Origin: Saprospiraceae bacterium
Lineage (GTDB): Bacteria > Bacteroidota > Bacteroidia > Chitinophagales > Saprospiraceae
DNA: 64,000 nt
Direction of reading: 5' to 3'
Assembly (NCBI GenBank): GCA_016710115.1
Contig: JADJLN010000019.1
Span: 124,001 to 188,000 of the forward strand
Positions 46,118 to 56,174 of this stretch are shown here, one piece after another. Both the position numbers and the translations under genes were made by a program. Positions within the stretch are counted from its first letter, which is position 1. Each line of letters begins with the position of its first letter. The notes under the pieces are model-generated. The model was not told where the DNA came from, did no database searches, and worked only from the letters and a program-made list of their open reading frames with translations.

Positions 46118-46978
46118 ATGGAACGCTTCGAATCTTCATCCATGATTAGAATAATCTCCACGATTTTTCTTTCTGGCATTTTATTCTGGGGAGTATCACC
46201 CTCTGCACACGCACAATGCCCGGCTTATGAATATGGCACCAGCAATGCAGGTCAGGCCTATTCACGCTGCCAGCTCGAATGTGGAAATTCGTGGCAATAC
46301 TGTTATGTCTATAACGTGGTAACAGGTACTTTCAAAGTGTATACAAATGCCAACCAGACAAACCTGAAAGTCACAAAATCAGGTCAGGCTGTAACAGCTG
46401 CAGATGTCGCGAAAATGCCAGGGATGTCAAAATTCAAACCATTTGCCGGGAATGACGATGTAGCCATGGCAATTGGTCCAAAACTGCTCATCTATCAAGG
46501 CCATGACGGTGGGGCGACTGAGCGGCAACTGGATCTCTGTCAACAGAATGATACCGATCCATGCAAACAGTCCTCAACCTGGAGCATCACAAAGGACAAA
46601 AAAGCAGATACAGATGTTTTCTATATCCAACCGGGCGATGATAAGAAAACCTATTTGTGTTTCAATCCAGAAACGGGGATCAGCCTATATCGTAATCCTT
46701 CCAGAGTGGACGAATGTACCCAGTGGCAAATCATCCCTGCTCAGTTAGGTGAAGACGGAGAAATAACCACTTACAAGATCATACCGAAAAAACATCCGGA
46801 ATATGTCCTGTCTGCTGATACACGCTCCAATCAGATCATCATTCCCAAGATCAACACCAAACACGGTGAGGTCACGGAACCGGAAATGACCCAGATCAGT
46901 AATTGGACCCTCAGCGTCAATAAGACAAAAGTGACCAGCCAAAAAGAGCGGGTTGTCGGGAACGCAGAAGAAAAATAA
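46118..46978 (+). CDS. Secreted protein of unknown function, paralogue 2
   Basis: 286 residues (278 if started at ATG 46142, which opens the signal peptide MIRIISTIFLSGILFWGVSP, cut after AHA). It is intact and aligns with the 45059 gene along its length: VTAADVAKMPGMSKFKPFAG, LLIYQGHDGGATERQLDLCQ, YIQPGDDKKTYLCFNPETGI, YKIIPKKHPEYVLSADTRSN. Conserved Cys pairs suggest disulfides. Trp-ended repeats (STWSIT, CTQWQIIP, SNWTLS) again suggest a beta-trefoil that may bind sugar. No sorting domain is visible, so it should remain periplasmic or use another route. Confidence 0.78.
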   Translation: MERFESSSMIRIISTIFLSGILFWGVSPSAHAQCPAYEYGTSNAGQAYSRCQLECGNSWQYCYVYNVVTGTFKVYTNANQTNLKVTKSGQAVTAADVAKMPGMSKFKPFAGNDDVAMAIGPKLLIYQGHDGGATERQLDLCQQNDTDPCKQSSTWSITKDKKADTDVFYIQPGDDKKTYLCFNPETGISLYRNPSRVDECTQWQIIPAQLGEDGEITTYKIIPKKHPEYVLSADTRSNQIIIPKINTKHGEVTEPEMTQISNWTLSVNKTKVTSQKERVVGNAEEK

Positions 46979-46984
46979 GCTGGC

Positions 46985-48229
46985 CGGGATCACGAATATA
47001 TTTCGCTTCCTTTTTGATGGAGACTGTGAGACGATGAGACTGTGAGACTAAGAGAATCATTGTGTCACTCTGTGGTGATTGGTGACTGTGTGACTTGGAG
47101 ACGATGCGACTCTAAGAGGAAATATCATTCCAGGATCACTTTGTGTACTCCTTCCACTTCGGAATACCCTCAAGCGCTCTGGTAGAAGTTCTATTCTACT
47201 GCTATAGTGACCTTAGTGTCTTAGTGGTCAATGAAGACTTTGGGACTTTGGGACTTTGGGACTCTGCGAGAAAAAAGCACCAAATGCCAAATCACAAATC
47301 ACAAACAAATTCGAAAACTCAATTGCGAATGACCGAAACGTTCCGGCGTTTGTGAGAAGTGGTTCGCGCAAAGGCTCAGTGTCGCAAAAGGAAGTCACCT
47401 ATAGGCTGGATATTATCCATTGACACCTGGCAATTTGCATTCTGTCAACAAAGTAAAAGGACGCAGAGAAACCTTGGATCTCTTAGTGGTCTCCCTTCAC
47501 TTCAGGACAACCTCAAGTTCTCCAGCAGAATTTCTATTTCACCGCTCCAGTGCCCTGAGTGGCTTAGTGGTAAATTAAAGACTCTGAGATGATAGGTCCA
47601 GAATCTCTTTGCGCCCAGACGATCCGCTAGTTGGCCCCGAGAACTCGGGGTCTGGATCCAGACTGTAAACGTCCGGGCCTTATTGACTTAGCGAGCCTTG
47701 CGTCTCTGCGAGAAAAAAGCACCAAATGCCAAATCACAAATCACAAACAAATTCGAAAACTCAATTGCGAATGACCGAAAGGTTTAAGACGGAAATCGGA
47801 AGGCGGAAATCGGAAATCGGAAAGGAAAAATCACAAAAGACAAATCACAAATAAGCACCAAATCTGAAATGCGAATGACCGAACGGGGTGGAGAGTGGAG
47901 GGTAGGGAGTTGAGGGTTTTGCCAGGTGCAAGATTCCGTGGAAAAAATGAACCACTAAGCCCCTCCGGAGTCAATTTCGTTGTATTTGGATAGCCGACCA
48001 GAGAATGATAGTCATACAGAATATAAACTCAGACCACTAAGAATCCCAGTCTTGAATCTCTTAGTGGACTACACTCTGTCTCAGAATGCTTTTGAGCTCT
48101 TGATTAGGAATAAACCTTCACCGATTCCGAGTCCTGAGTGACTTAGTGGTGAAAAAGAGACTGGGAGAAGTCGAGAGTGTGCGACTCTGTGGGACTCTGT
48201 GCTCTCTGTGGTAAAATTTACCCATTTGC
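46985..48229. repeat. Composite dispersed-repeat region, no gene
   Basis: Contains a 77-bp exact direct repeat (47262-47338 and 47704-47780) starting CTCTGCGAGAAAAAAGCACC and ending GCGAATGACCGAAA, and a third partial copy near 47830-47885. Between and around are variants of TTCTATTNNACTGCTNTAG, CTTAGTGGT(C) and GAAGACT phrases (47190, 47480-47585, 48045-48075, 48125-48160). The 77-mer core is the same family as the 345-1400 repeats; the other part matches 35275-35580 in reverse. Open frames here do not look coding. Confidence 0.85.
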
Positions 48230-48549
48230 TTACCAGGCTAAATCCGGATCAATGTCGTCGACACGAACATCCCGTTTAGTCTTGATGCGTGCCATCTGGC
48301 GATCGAAAACGAGACGCGCCAAACCTTCTGCAGCGGGTTTTCTGCGGTGGGGTCCATAGCCCGGCGGACCAGCCGTTCATCGACATCCAAACGGTAAAGC
48401 AGGGAGAAGAGGTATTCGGTTTTGGTCTCCAGCATCCAGGCGATCTGCCTGGTGAGCATGTCCAGAACCTCGCCCTCATCAAATTGCTGTTCGCCCTGAG
48501 GGACAATCTCAAAATCAGCAAGGATGGGTAGGTAGGGGTTGTTGGACAT
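48230..48549 (-). CDS. Conserved small protein of Bacteroidetes type (frame broken once)
   Basis: About 106 codons from ATG 48549: MSNNPYLPILADFEIVPQGE, then MLTRQIAWMLETKTEYLFSL and LYRLDVDERLVRRAMDPTAE. Near 48325 one base is missing (AAGGTTTGG for AAGGGTTTGG); the repaired tail reads GLARLVFDRQMARIKTKRDV RVDDIDPDLAW and stops at 48230. The pattern LLYRLDVDE...GLARLVxxRQxxK is one I associate with a short uncharacterised Bacteroidetes family; no function is known. It is divergent from locus B. Confidence 0.7.
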
Positions 48550-48719
48550 CCATGCAAAGGTACAGGGCGCATCGGAAAAGATCGATGATCCTGCTCATGA
48601 GGAAGGCAATTCATCGGTATTAAATGGGAATCCGTTACAAACAAATCAGGATTTAAATTCTTGATTGAATGTGTTGGTACGAGTGTCTCACTCGTACCCT
48701 GTATTGTGCGGTTTCTCAC
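48550..48719. other. Upstream region with perfect hairpin
   Basis: No gene. Hairpin GGTACGAGTG (48676-48685), loop TCT, CACTCGTACC (48689-48698), closely followed by GCGGT-TTCTC-ACCGC (48709-48723). Neither is followed by a U-tract. They lie just before the left flanking repeat of locus B. Confidence 0.6.
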
Positions 48720-48779
48720 CGCAAACAACAGGAAGTCTGTGATAGTTGGAGAGAGCTCTCAGGCACTTTAAACAATCAT
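48720..48779 (+). repeat. Left flanking repeat of locus B
   Basis: Starts CGCAAACAACAGGAAGTCTG and ends AAACAATCAT. By eye about 47 of 60 positions match the stretch 55613-55672 (CGCAAACATCAGGAAGTATG ... TAACAATCAT) in the same orientation, at the other end of the T9SS locus. Confidence 0.65.
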
Positions 48780-48846
48780 GTAAGTTCAGTTGTAGCTTCA
48801 AGCGTATTGACTTCGGGCATATCAGATTAGAATGGATGAATTATAC

Positions 48847-48980
48847 TTTTATCCTCATTTTTGAGGATAAAATGACAGGTTAATATTCTATTAATGTTAA
48901 ATGTTGCATTATTTAACACATGGAATATTGACAGGGTCAAAACTTTCTTTTAAATTGGTTGCTCATCTTTAAACCAATAC
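48847..48980 (+). promoter_or_regulatory. Conserved leader of beta-helix T9SS gene B, with hairpin
   Basis: Perfect 11-bp hairpin TTTTATCCTCA-TTTT-TGAGGATAAAA (48847-48872). The core ATCCTCATTTTTGAGGA, the TATTCTATT block, ATTTAACA...TATTGAC (48911-48932) and TAAACCAA-ACATGATG occur at exactly the same distances from the start as in locus A (21521-21650). This implies shared transcriptional or post-transcriptional control. Confidence 0.75.
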
Positions 48981-51940
48981 ATGATGTACACTTACCCCCC
49001 CCCCCTCAAGCCGGAGGCCTCGCCCTGGCATTTTTCACCTGACCGGGATTTCTCTCGGTTTTCTTTTCCTCTTCAGCCATATGGCCATCAGCCAATCCTG
49101 GTGTGACCCTTTGCCGGTGGAAAGTAGCTGCTTGCTACCATCAGAAACTTACACCTGTGTCGGCTCAAATGTCGGCTTGAGTACGTTTGCAGCTGCCATT
49201 GCAGAAAGTCAATTATTGTCTGCGATAAACTCTGCCGGAACGGCCCAGCACGTCATTATCGACGGTACATTTGAAATGGGATCCACAACCGGCTATACGT
49301 TTGCTTCCGGTTCCGATCTCATTTTTGCGGAGGATGCCTTGTTATTGATCAACAGTAATTCATCCGGTCAAGGCAATCCCAACCTGAAGATATTGGGATC
49401 AACCCTCCGGGGATGTGAGGACTTATGGGAAGGTATCAAGGTCCTCCAGGGCCGTGGTATTCTTATTGAAAATTCAACCATCGAAGATGCCATTCACGCT
49501 GTAAAGGCTGAACGCAATACAAAAATTGCTCTGCGTGGAAATACATTCCGGAACAACCACATCGGGTTTTATGTGGAGGCTTCACCCAACAATCAGCCTC
49601 ATACCATCCATCACGAGATCCGGAACAATTTATTTACCTCGAATGCAGCGCTGTTGGAATCCGTTTCCGGCTACAATGCCTATTCTTACGCCGGCATCTC
49701 TGTAACGGATATGGCCTTACTGGACATGGATGGCAAGGTGAACGAGTTTGAGCATTTGCAGAATGGCATTCTTGCCAATTATTCGCAAGTAAGGATAAAC
49801 TCACAGACGACATTTACGGATATTCAGCCGGAGACAGGCATTAGTCAGAGTTATGGGATATCAATTATAGGTGACAAAGGAAGACCGTTGGCCAGTTTGT
49901 ATCTTGATGGAAATACATCCGATTCAGGTGATGAGACATTCCCTGGAGTGCAAAACTGCTATATATACAGTTTTTGCTAACACGTCTGTATCAAATTGCT
50001 ATTTCAACGACTGTGAAACAGGTGTGTTTACTCACTCCATGGCTTCCAATAAAAACTATAGTGTCAGTAATTCTGATTTTCTGAATGCAGAAACTGGAAT
50101 TGATTTCTTTTCAGCACGATTAATGGAAAAGTTCAATGGTAGCTTATTTGGTACGATACATATTGAGGAGAATACATTTACGATTAATTCAGCCGGGTTT
50201 GGCGGGGATTGTGTTCGATTGTCTTCTACAAACCTGGATTCTGATCCACAAAAAAGCGTTTTCCACAACTCCTTATTCGGAATAACAAATTCTATCTGAA
50301 TGCATCCGGATATCAGGGGGTGGTTTTGCGTAGTTGTGCTTCCGTCAAAGTCCTACAGAATGATTTCAATACCAATCTGAATGATGGCAGTGAAACCTAT
50401 ACATGCATCCTTCTTGAGGATTACAGCACAGACCATCGGATCGGATATAATGACATGCGTGCTGCTGGATTCAGTGGGTCAGTAGAGTATGATGAAGACT
50501 ATGATCGATTTGGTTTGAATGTCTATGAGTCGCCCTGGAACAATGCCTATTGCAATGAGGCTGGTGTCTTGTCTGTAGGCCTGCATTTTGATGGGGTCTG
50601 TCAAGGCTCGGTCATAGAAGGCAATCAGATGTACAGCAATGTTTATGGGTTGGGTGTCGGTGAACCGAGCGGACAGGCATATTCTCCTCTAGGCCTCCAG
50701 CCAAACCGAGGCAATACTTGGTCCAGTTCTGTAGAAGCTGATGCAGAATGGTTTAGTGTGAATTTACCCAATAGCATATATGAATCAGAATTTACTATCC
50801 ATGAAGATGATGATCCGTCCAATATTCCTTATTGGCCGGATGTGATTGATCTAGACGGAAATTCAAATTCAGTATATCCATGGTTTGTAGAAGACAACAA
50901 TTTATCAGTACCAACTGTATGTACTGACCGGAAGAGCCAGGATCGGATCCGGAAAGTGATGAACCGGAGAACCTTCTGGGAATGGGGGATTACTCACACC
51001 AATGGATTGGGCATTAATCGATCAGGATACTCTTCTTGATGACTACTCAGACGGTATCGTTTTTAATCTGGCCCGGGCTCTTGCCGAGAAAGTGACTCGC
51101 TTTCCAGACTTGCTCACCACCTATGCAGCCGCGGATACTTACTGGGATAGTTGGACTACATCATCTGCTGGTGAACTCTTTGCCGTTTACCAGGGCATTC
51201 GAACTCAAATTCCCGATTCAGTTGATGTGCAATTGCTGATGGATTGGATGGAGGACGCTCAGTTAGTTACCGACTCTATTCTAAATCTGAATGCCACTAT
51301 CATCGATTCTATTTCTGCTTTTCCAGAAATGGACTCAATGCGAATAGACCTCCATACACTTCAGGGCGACATCTACGAACTAATGGATTCACTTATCAGT
51401 GATCTTAATGATGTTCTGGATTATCTTGATTCGGAGTTGAGTGGTATCACCCCGGCCAATGATCCAGAAACGCGGATGTGGAAGCTACTCACTATTGCCA
51501 TTGATGAGGCTTCCAGTCCAGGGGTCAACACATCTGCTCATGTAGATAGCCTGGAGCTCTTGATCGATGAATGTCCAGAACTTGGAGGCGTCGCAGTCAT
51601 CATGGCCACAGGATTAATAAAGTACCTGACACATGATCTCTCATATGCTCATGACACCTGTTCAAGTACACCCTCTGCTAGAACCTGGACACCAAACTAT
51701 AGCCCTATTTCCAATGCTCAACTGGTTGTAGCTCCCAATCCAGGCAGCGACTGGTTTGATATAAGAAATGCGGATGAAGGACAGATCCTGGTAACAGATT
51801 TGTACGGACGACAAATCTTTGAGGCCAATCTGGCTAAGGTGGGCAACCGAATTAACACAAAACAGTGGATACCGGGCACCTATGTGATCCGTGTTTCTAC
51901 TACTACTGATCAGAGGACTACTCTCTGGGTCAAGAAATAA
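48981..51940 (+). CDS. Large T9SS-exported beta-helix surface protein B (frame broken)
   Basis: About 985 codons. With 13 or 10 C in the tract at 48995-49005 the ATG at 48981 reads MMYTYPPPPSSRRPRPG followed by the hydrophobic signal core HLTGISLGFLFLFSHMAISQ; as given (11 C) this start is out of frame and the first in-frame ATG (49081) lies after the core. The body is a beta-helix (EGIKVLQGRGILIENSTIED, ALRGNTFRNNHIGFYVEASP). Then come a helical Asp/Ser-rich part (DAQLVTDSILNLNATIIDSI) and a type A sorting domain (LVVAPNPGSDWFDIRNADEG to TTLWVKK). Further breaks lie near 49960, 50299 and 51030. Paralogue of 21651-24559. Confidence 0.8.
48995..49005 (+). repeat. Poly-C tract (11 C) in the signal-peptide n-region of gene B
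   Basis: Follows ATGATGTACACTTA. Frame with the downstream coding region needs 10 or 13 C. It is the counterpart of the 12-C tract at 21666. See the locus A tract for the shared logic. Confidence 0.75.
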
Positions 51941-51955
51941 CCTATTCCCAAATTC

Positions 51956-51990
51956 ATAGGGTTGGCTCTAATGAGAGCCAACCCTATTTT
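51956..51990 (+). terminator. 14-bp hairpin terminator after gene B
   Basis: ATAGGGTTGGCTCT (51956-51969), loop AATG, AGAGCCAACCCTAT (51974-51987), then TTT. It stands 16 bp after the stop and resembles the hairpin at 24571-24601 in locus A by position. Confidence 0.85.
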
Positions 51991-52002
51991 AACCTTCTTG
52001 AA

Positions 52003-53554
52003 ATGAAACGGATTGCCTTAATTCTGATTTGTATAATATTAACGCCTTACCTAATGGCACAGAGGCATGATGCCAGCTGGGTTTATACGGAATCAACATT
52101 AAAGGATAGTACTATTTGTTTATTGACATTTAATGAGAATACAGATACATTTTCTCTCCTAAAGTCACCAATAAAGGCAGGGTCGTCAGCTAGTTATAGC
52201 AGCTCTGAAGGTAATCTGAGATGTTATACAAATGGTTACCAGATGTATGGAAATGACTTTTTAATCATGGAAAATGGTGACTCTTTGGGTTTAATGTAGA
52301 ATGGATAGTATCCCTATTTATTTTACTGGTGGTGAATTTTATTCCGGAGAATTTATTCCCTGGCCTGGCAAACGTGATCATCAGGCGGTTTTTTCTTCAT
52401 TATGTTGTCTATAATTTTACTTCCAGTTTTCGTCATCAAGAACTTTGGTATAGTGTAGTTGATCTGAATGCAAACAGCAGCAAGGAAAAGTAGTTGAAAA
52501 GAATATTGTACTTTCCGATAGCGTGTATCATTTTACTACAATACAGCATGGAAACGGGAAGGATTGGTGGATTATTTCTATGAAGGAGAATTTGATAGAA
52601 TTTGATATTTATCTACTTTCAGAATCTGGATTTCAGTCTGTTTCGACCCAGACATTTCCTCTTCCAGTATATTTTTCAAATCACAATAGGTCCCCATTGA
52701 TATCCTCACCAAAAGGAGAATGGATATACAGGCAATTTATTTCAAATAGTGGTTATCTCTTTAATTTTGATCGTTGTTCCGGTAAAATTACATATAACGC
52801 TGAAGTTTTAATTCCGGACTCAATTTCAATTCCAAAGGATGACGTTTACGGAATGAAATATCCAATAGGTTCACCTGCTGGAAGGTTTATATATGCATGT
52901 TTTATAGATAAAATTACAATAAATGGAAAACAAAAAGACATTCTCGTCTCATGCAAGCAGATTTGGAAGCTCCAAACCCTTCATTCCAGTTTCTAAATCA
53001 CGAAAGTCTCATTGGCAACTATATATACTTTTATTTCCTCAAATGATACCGGATAGTAGAATTTTTTATGGATTTCTTGATGATGAAAATGATTTTCAAT
53101 CTTTAGCAATTATACATCGCCCTGATGACTTACTTGACGAGTGTGGACTAGAAATTCCGGAAAAAATTCCCTAGCAGATTTCTATTCTCCATCTACCCCT
53201 CGCTTCCCAACTACCGCCCAGGCCCACTGGTGGGCAGTGAGTGTGATACGGTCACTACAGCTGTTGTTGTTCCTGAAGGAAATGAAATCTATGATTTCAA
53301 GCTTACCAAATCCTTCGGCTGGTCCTGTTGATGTCGAGATTACCCTGCCCGATTATCAGGGGCATACGGTCATATGTGATGTCATCGACAGCCTTGGAAA
53401 GACAGTGTCCAGTCATACGTTTCCACCCTTCAGTTACCGGCATTCACAGGATACCTTTGCCTTTGCTCCGGGGTTGTATGTGGTTCAATTGATCGTTGAT
53501 GGCCGGGTGGTCAAGGCGGAGAAGTTAGTGGTGGTGGGAGGTAGAAAGCCATAA
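52003..53554 (+). CDS. T9SS propeller-like protein, tandem copy 1 (frame broken)
   Basis: Signal peptide (MKRIALILICIILTPYLMAQ) then RHDASWVYTESTLKDSTICL and SSASYSSSEGNLRCYTNGYQ. The rest is spread over several frames: GNGKDWWIISMKENLIEFDI, YLFNFDRCSGKITY, YPIGSPAGRFIYACF, AIIHRPDDLLDECGLEIPE, and finally the sorting domain (PNPSAGPVDVEITLPDYQGH to LYVVQLIVDGRVVKAEKLVV). Breaks near 52290, 52480, 52940 and 53160-53290. Whole-length similarity with 54030-55553 shows an intact ancestral gene of ~515 codons. Whether the breaks are real decay or errors cannot be decided here. Confidence 0.7.
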
Positions 53555-53675
53555 TAGTCCTGTTGGTTTGTCTTTCCGACAAATGTTGTTGAACTTGTAG
53601 GGAGATTGTAGAATCCCTATTTATTTATCACAACCGTCATTTGTATGCGTTCACATATCGATATGAACACCCGGA

Positions 53676-53965
53676 ACCACGACACCTGTTCAAGCACACC
53701 CTCTGCTCGAACCTGGATACCAAACTATGGCCCTGTATCCAATGCCCAGTTGATGTTGCCCCCAACCCGGTAACGACTGGTTTGACATAAGGGATGCAGA
53801 TGAAGGACAGATCCTGGTAACAGATTTGTACGGTCGGCAAATCCTTGAAGCTAATCTGGCACAAGTAGGTAACTGAGTTTATACAAGGAATTGGTTTCCT
53901 GGCACCTATGTCATCAAATTGATGACATCGACTGAACAGCGAATTACCATCTGGATCAAGAATTA
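53676..53965 (+). pseudogene. Orphan copy of the C-terminal end of gene B
   Basis: About 290 bp closely matching 51652-51940: both read GACACCTGTTCAAG, ACCCTCTGCT, GATGAAGGACAGATCCTGGT and AACAGATTTGTACGG in the same order and end in a TCAAGAA(A/T)TAA stop. It encodes only the end of the beta-helix protein and its sorting domain, without start or body, and is broken by indels. It marks the left edge of the second unit of a ~1.9-kb tandem duplication. Confidence 0.8.
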
Positions 53966-53984
53966 ACCCAATCACAAAATCTTT

Positions 53985-54012
53985 CTGTATGGCACAGTCT
54001 TGTGCCATACAG
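53985..54012. terminator. 12-bp perfect hairpin
   Basis: CTGTATGGCACA (53985-53996), loop GTCT, TGTGCCATACAG (54001-54012). It takes the place of the 51956-51990 terminator in the second duplication unit, but the stem sequence is entirely different. No U-tract follows. Confidence 0.7.
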
Positions 54013-54029
54013 GAATAATCCTATTGATA

Positions 54030-55553
54030 ATGATACGGTTAGGACTACTTCTGTTGTTTATCGTTTTTTCACCATACCTTAAAGCACAAAAGCATGATGC
54101 CAATTGGGTCTATACGGAGATGACATATGAAGATAGCACATTGTATGTTCTGAATTTTGGTGAAAAGGGAGATACATTTATATTGAACAATGTGTCAATT
54201 GTAAGTGGTTCCTCCGCAAGTTATAGTTTCTCATCAGGAATACTGAAATGTTTTTCGGATGGCGATAAAATGTATGGCAGTAGCTTCTCTATCATGGAAA
54301 ACGGCGACTCCCTGCGTTACAGTGCGGATTGGGACAGCATACCTGTTTACTATACAGGTGGAGAATTTTATTCCGGTGAATTTTTACCCTGGCCTGGGCA
54401 AGCAGACAATAAGGTAGTCTATTTGCATTACGTGGTATACTATTTTACCTCCAGTTACAGGCATAAAGAGCTCTGGTATACGACAGTTGATCTGGGTGCA
54501 ATGATGGCAAGGGTAAGGTAATTGAAAAGAATGTTGTCCTTTCTGACAATGTTTATCATTTTACATGTATCCAACACGCTAATGGAAAGACTGGTGGATA
54601 ATTTCCATGAAGGAAAAGTGATTGAGTTTGATATTTTTCTTCTTTCAGAATCGGTTACAGTTTATTTCATACAGCCTTTCCATTGCTATTTATTATTCAA
54701 ATTACAATAGATCTCCATTAATCTCTTCTCTCCTCAGGGTGATTGGATCTACCGACAATTTAATCACGAGCCAGGATATCTGTTTCAATTCTAATAGATG
54801 TCAAGGAGAAGTGCAGTTTCAGACTATGATTGGCATTCCTGATTCGATCTCTGTTCCAAATAGCTTTGGCATGTCTTTGCCTATTGGCTCACCTAATGGG
54901 CGATTTATCTATTCAATCTTTCATGATCAAATTATAGTTAAGGGGAAAAAAGAGCCTCGCCCACGTATAATGCAGGCAGATTTAGATTCGAATAATCCTT
55001 CATTTCAGTTTTTATACCATCAAGATCTGACCAATGATGGGATTCACTTTCCTCAAATTACTCCCGATGGCAGAATATATCATCTCTTTGAGAAAGATTA
55101 CATTAATTCTTTAATCACCATCCATCGCCCAGATGATTTATTGGATGAATGTGGCTTAGAAATTCCAGAAAGGCATTTCCACCGGGCTTCGACACACCAT
55201 CTACTCCCCGCTCCAACTACAATGGCGGCCTTTTCCCGGAGGGCAGTGAGTGCGATACAGTCACCACATCCGTAGCGGTGCCGGAGATGGGCAAGACGTA
55301 TGATTTGACGTTGACTCCCAATCCGTCTTCCGGTCCGGTCGATATGGAGATTACCCTGCCCGAGTATCAAGGGCACAAGGTCATTGTGCCGTCATTGACG
55401 GCCTTGGCAGACAGTGTCCAGTCAAGCCTTCCCACCGTTCAGTTACCGGCATACGTTGGATGCCTCTGCTTTCGCTCCTGGCTGTATGTAGTTCAATTGA
55501 TCGCTGATGGTCGGGTGGTCAAGACAGAGAAGTTGGTGGTGGTGGGGACGTAG
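54030..55553 (+). CDS. T9SS propeller-like protein, tandem copy 2 (frame broken)
   Basis: Starts at ATG 54030 with signal peptide MIRLGLLLLFIVFSPYLKAQ, then KHDANWVYTEMTYEDSTLYV, SSASYSFSSGILKCFSDGDK and DSIPVYYTGGEFYSGEFLPW. After a break near 54510 the body continues (LPIGSPNGRFIYSIFHDQII, HQDLTNDGIHFPQITPDGRI, TIHRPDDLLDECGLEIPERH). The sorting domain is shifted again near 55385 (NPSSGPVDMEITLPEYQGHK, then LYVVQLIADGRVVKTEKLVV). Same family as 52003-53554 and, more distantly, 24619-26379. Predicted surface-exposed; ligand unknown. Confidence 0.7.
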
Positions 55554-55559
55554 GCAATT

Positions 55560-56174
55560 ATCCTTCTCATCTACAGAAAAGTGGAATTAGATTGGGTTGT
55601 AAGATGGCCCCCCGCAAACATCAGGAAGTATGCAATAGATGAAGTGTACTCTCAGGTGCATTTAACAATCATACTTGAATTATTGTGACTCATCTTGATT
55701 CTGAAAAGGTAGAGAGTTCATTTTCAAGGTTCGGTGAGACACCGGCGGATAGAGGGTAAGGGTGAGACACCAGTATCCAACAATTTATTTTTTCAAATGT
55801 GATTAGATCTTTGAGCCTTACAATATGTCCTGCCTATTGTCCAGTAGCACTGATTTGACAATATCCGATCTTTTTCACCTTTTCATCCATAATAAAAATG
55901 ATACTTATGAGGTGGTTGGCTATTTCAGCAATCTATAGATATGATCAACGTGACACATCTTCGATTTCCGATGAGTCATCGACAGATTGGAGGTACAGGT
56001 GTCGCAACAGTACCCACCAGATGGTTTGATTGCTTCAAAAATGTTTTGATGATGTTCCTGGGAGGCTCTGGTTTGGTAACTTTACTACCTAAGCGAATAA
56101 ACCCATAAACGAATACCTGTCAGCCGAAGGATGAAACACCTCCCGACACCTTTACCCCCTAAGCTCCTTAACTA
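55560..56174. other. Intergenic region with right flanking repeat of locus B (55613-55672)
   Basis: The stretch 55613-55672 repeats 48720-48779 (about 47 of 60 positions). The remainder has two GGTGAGACACC phrases (55733 and 55760) and no gene, RNA or terminator that I can support. uvrA ends at 56175 on the minus strand. Confidence 0.6.

Noticed and set aside
46985..48229. Small open frames in the repeat region
   Set aside because: They cross exact repeats, have no conserved motif, and change with each repeat copy.
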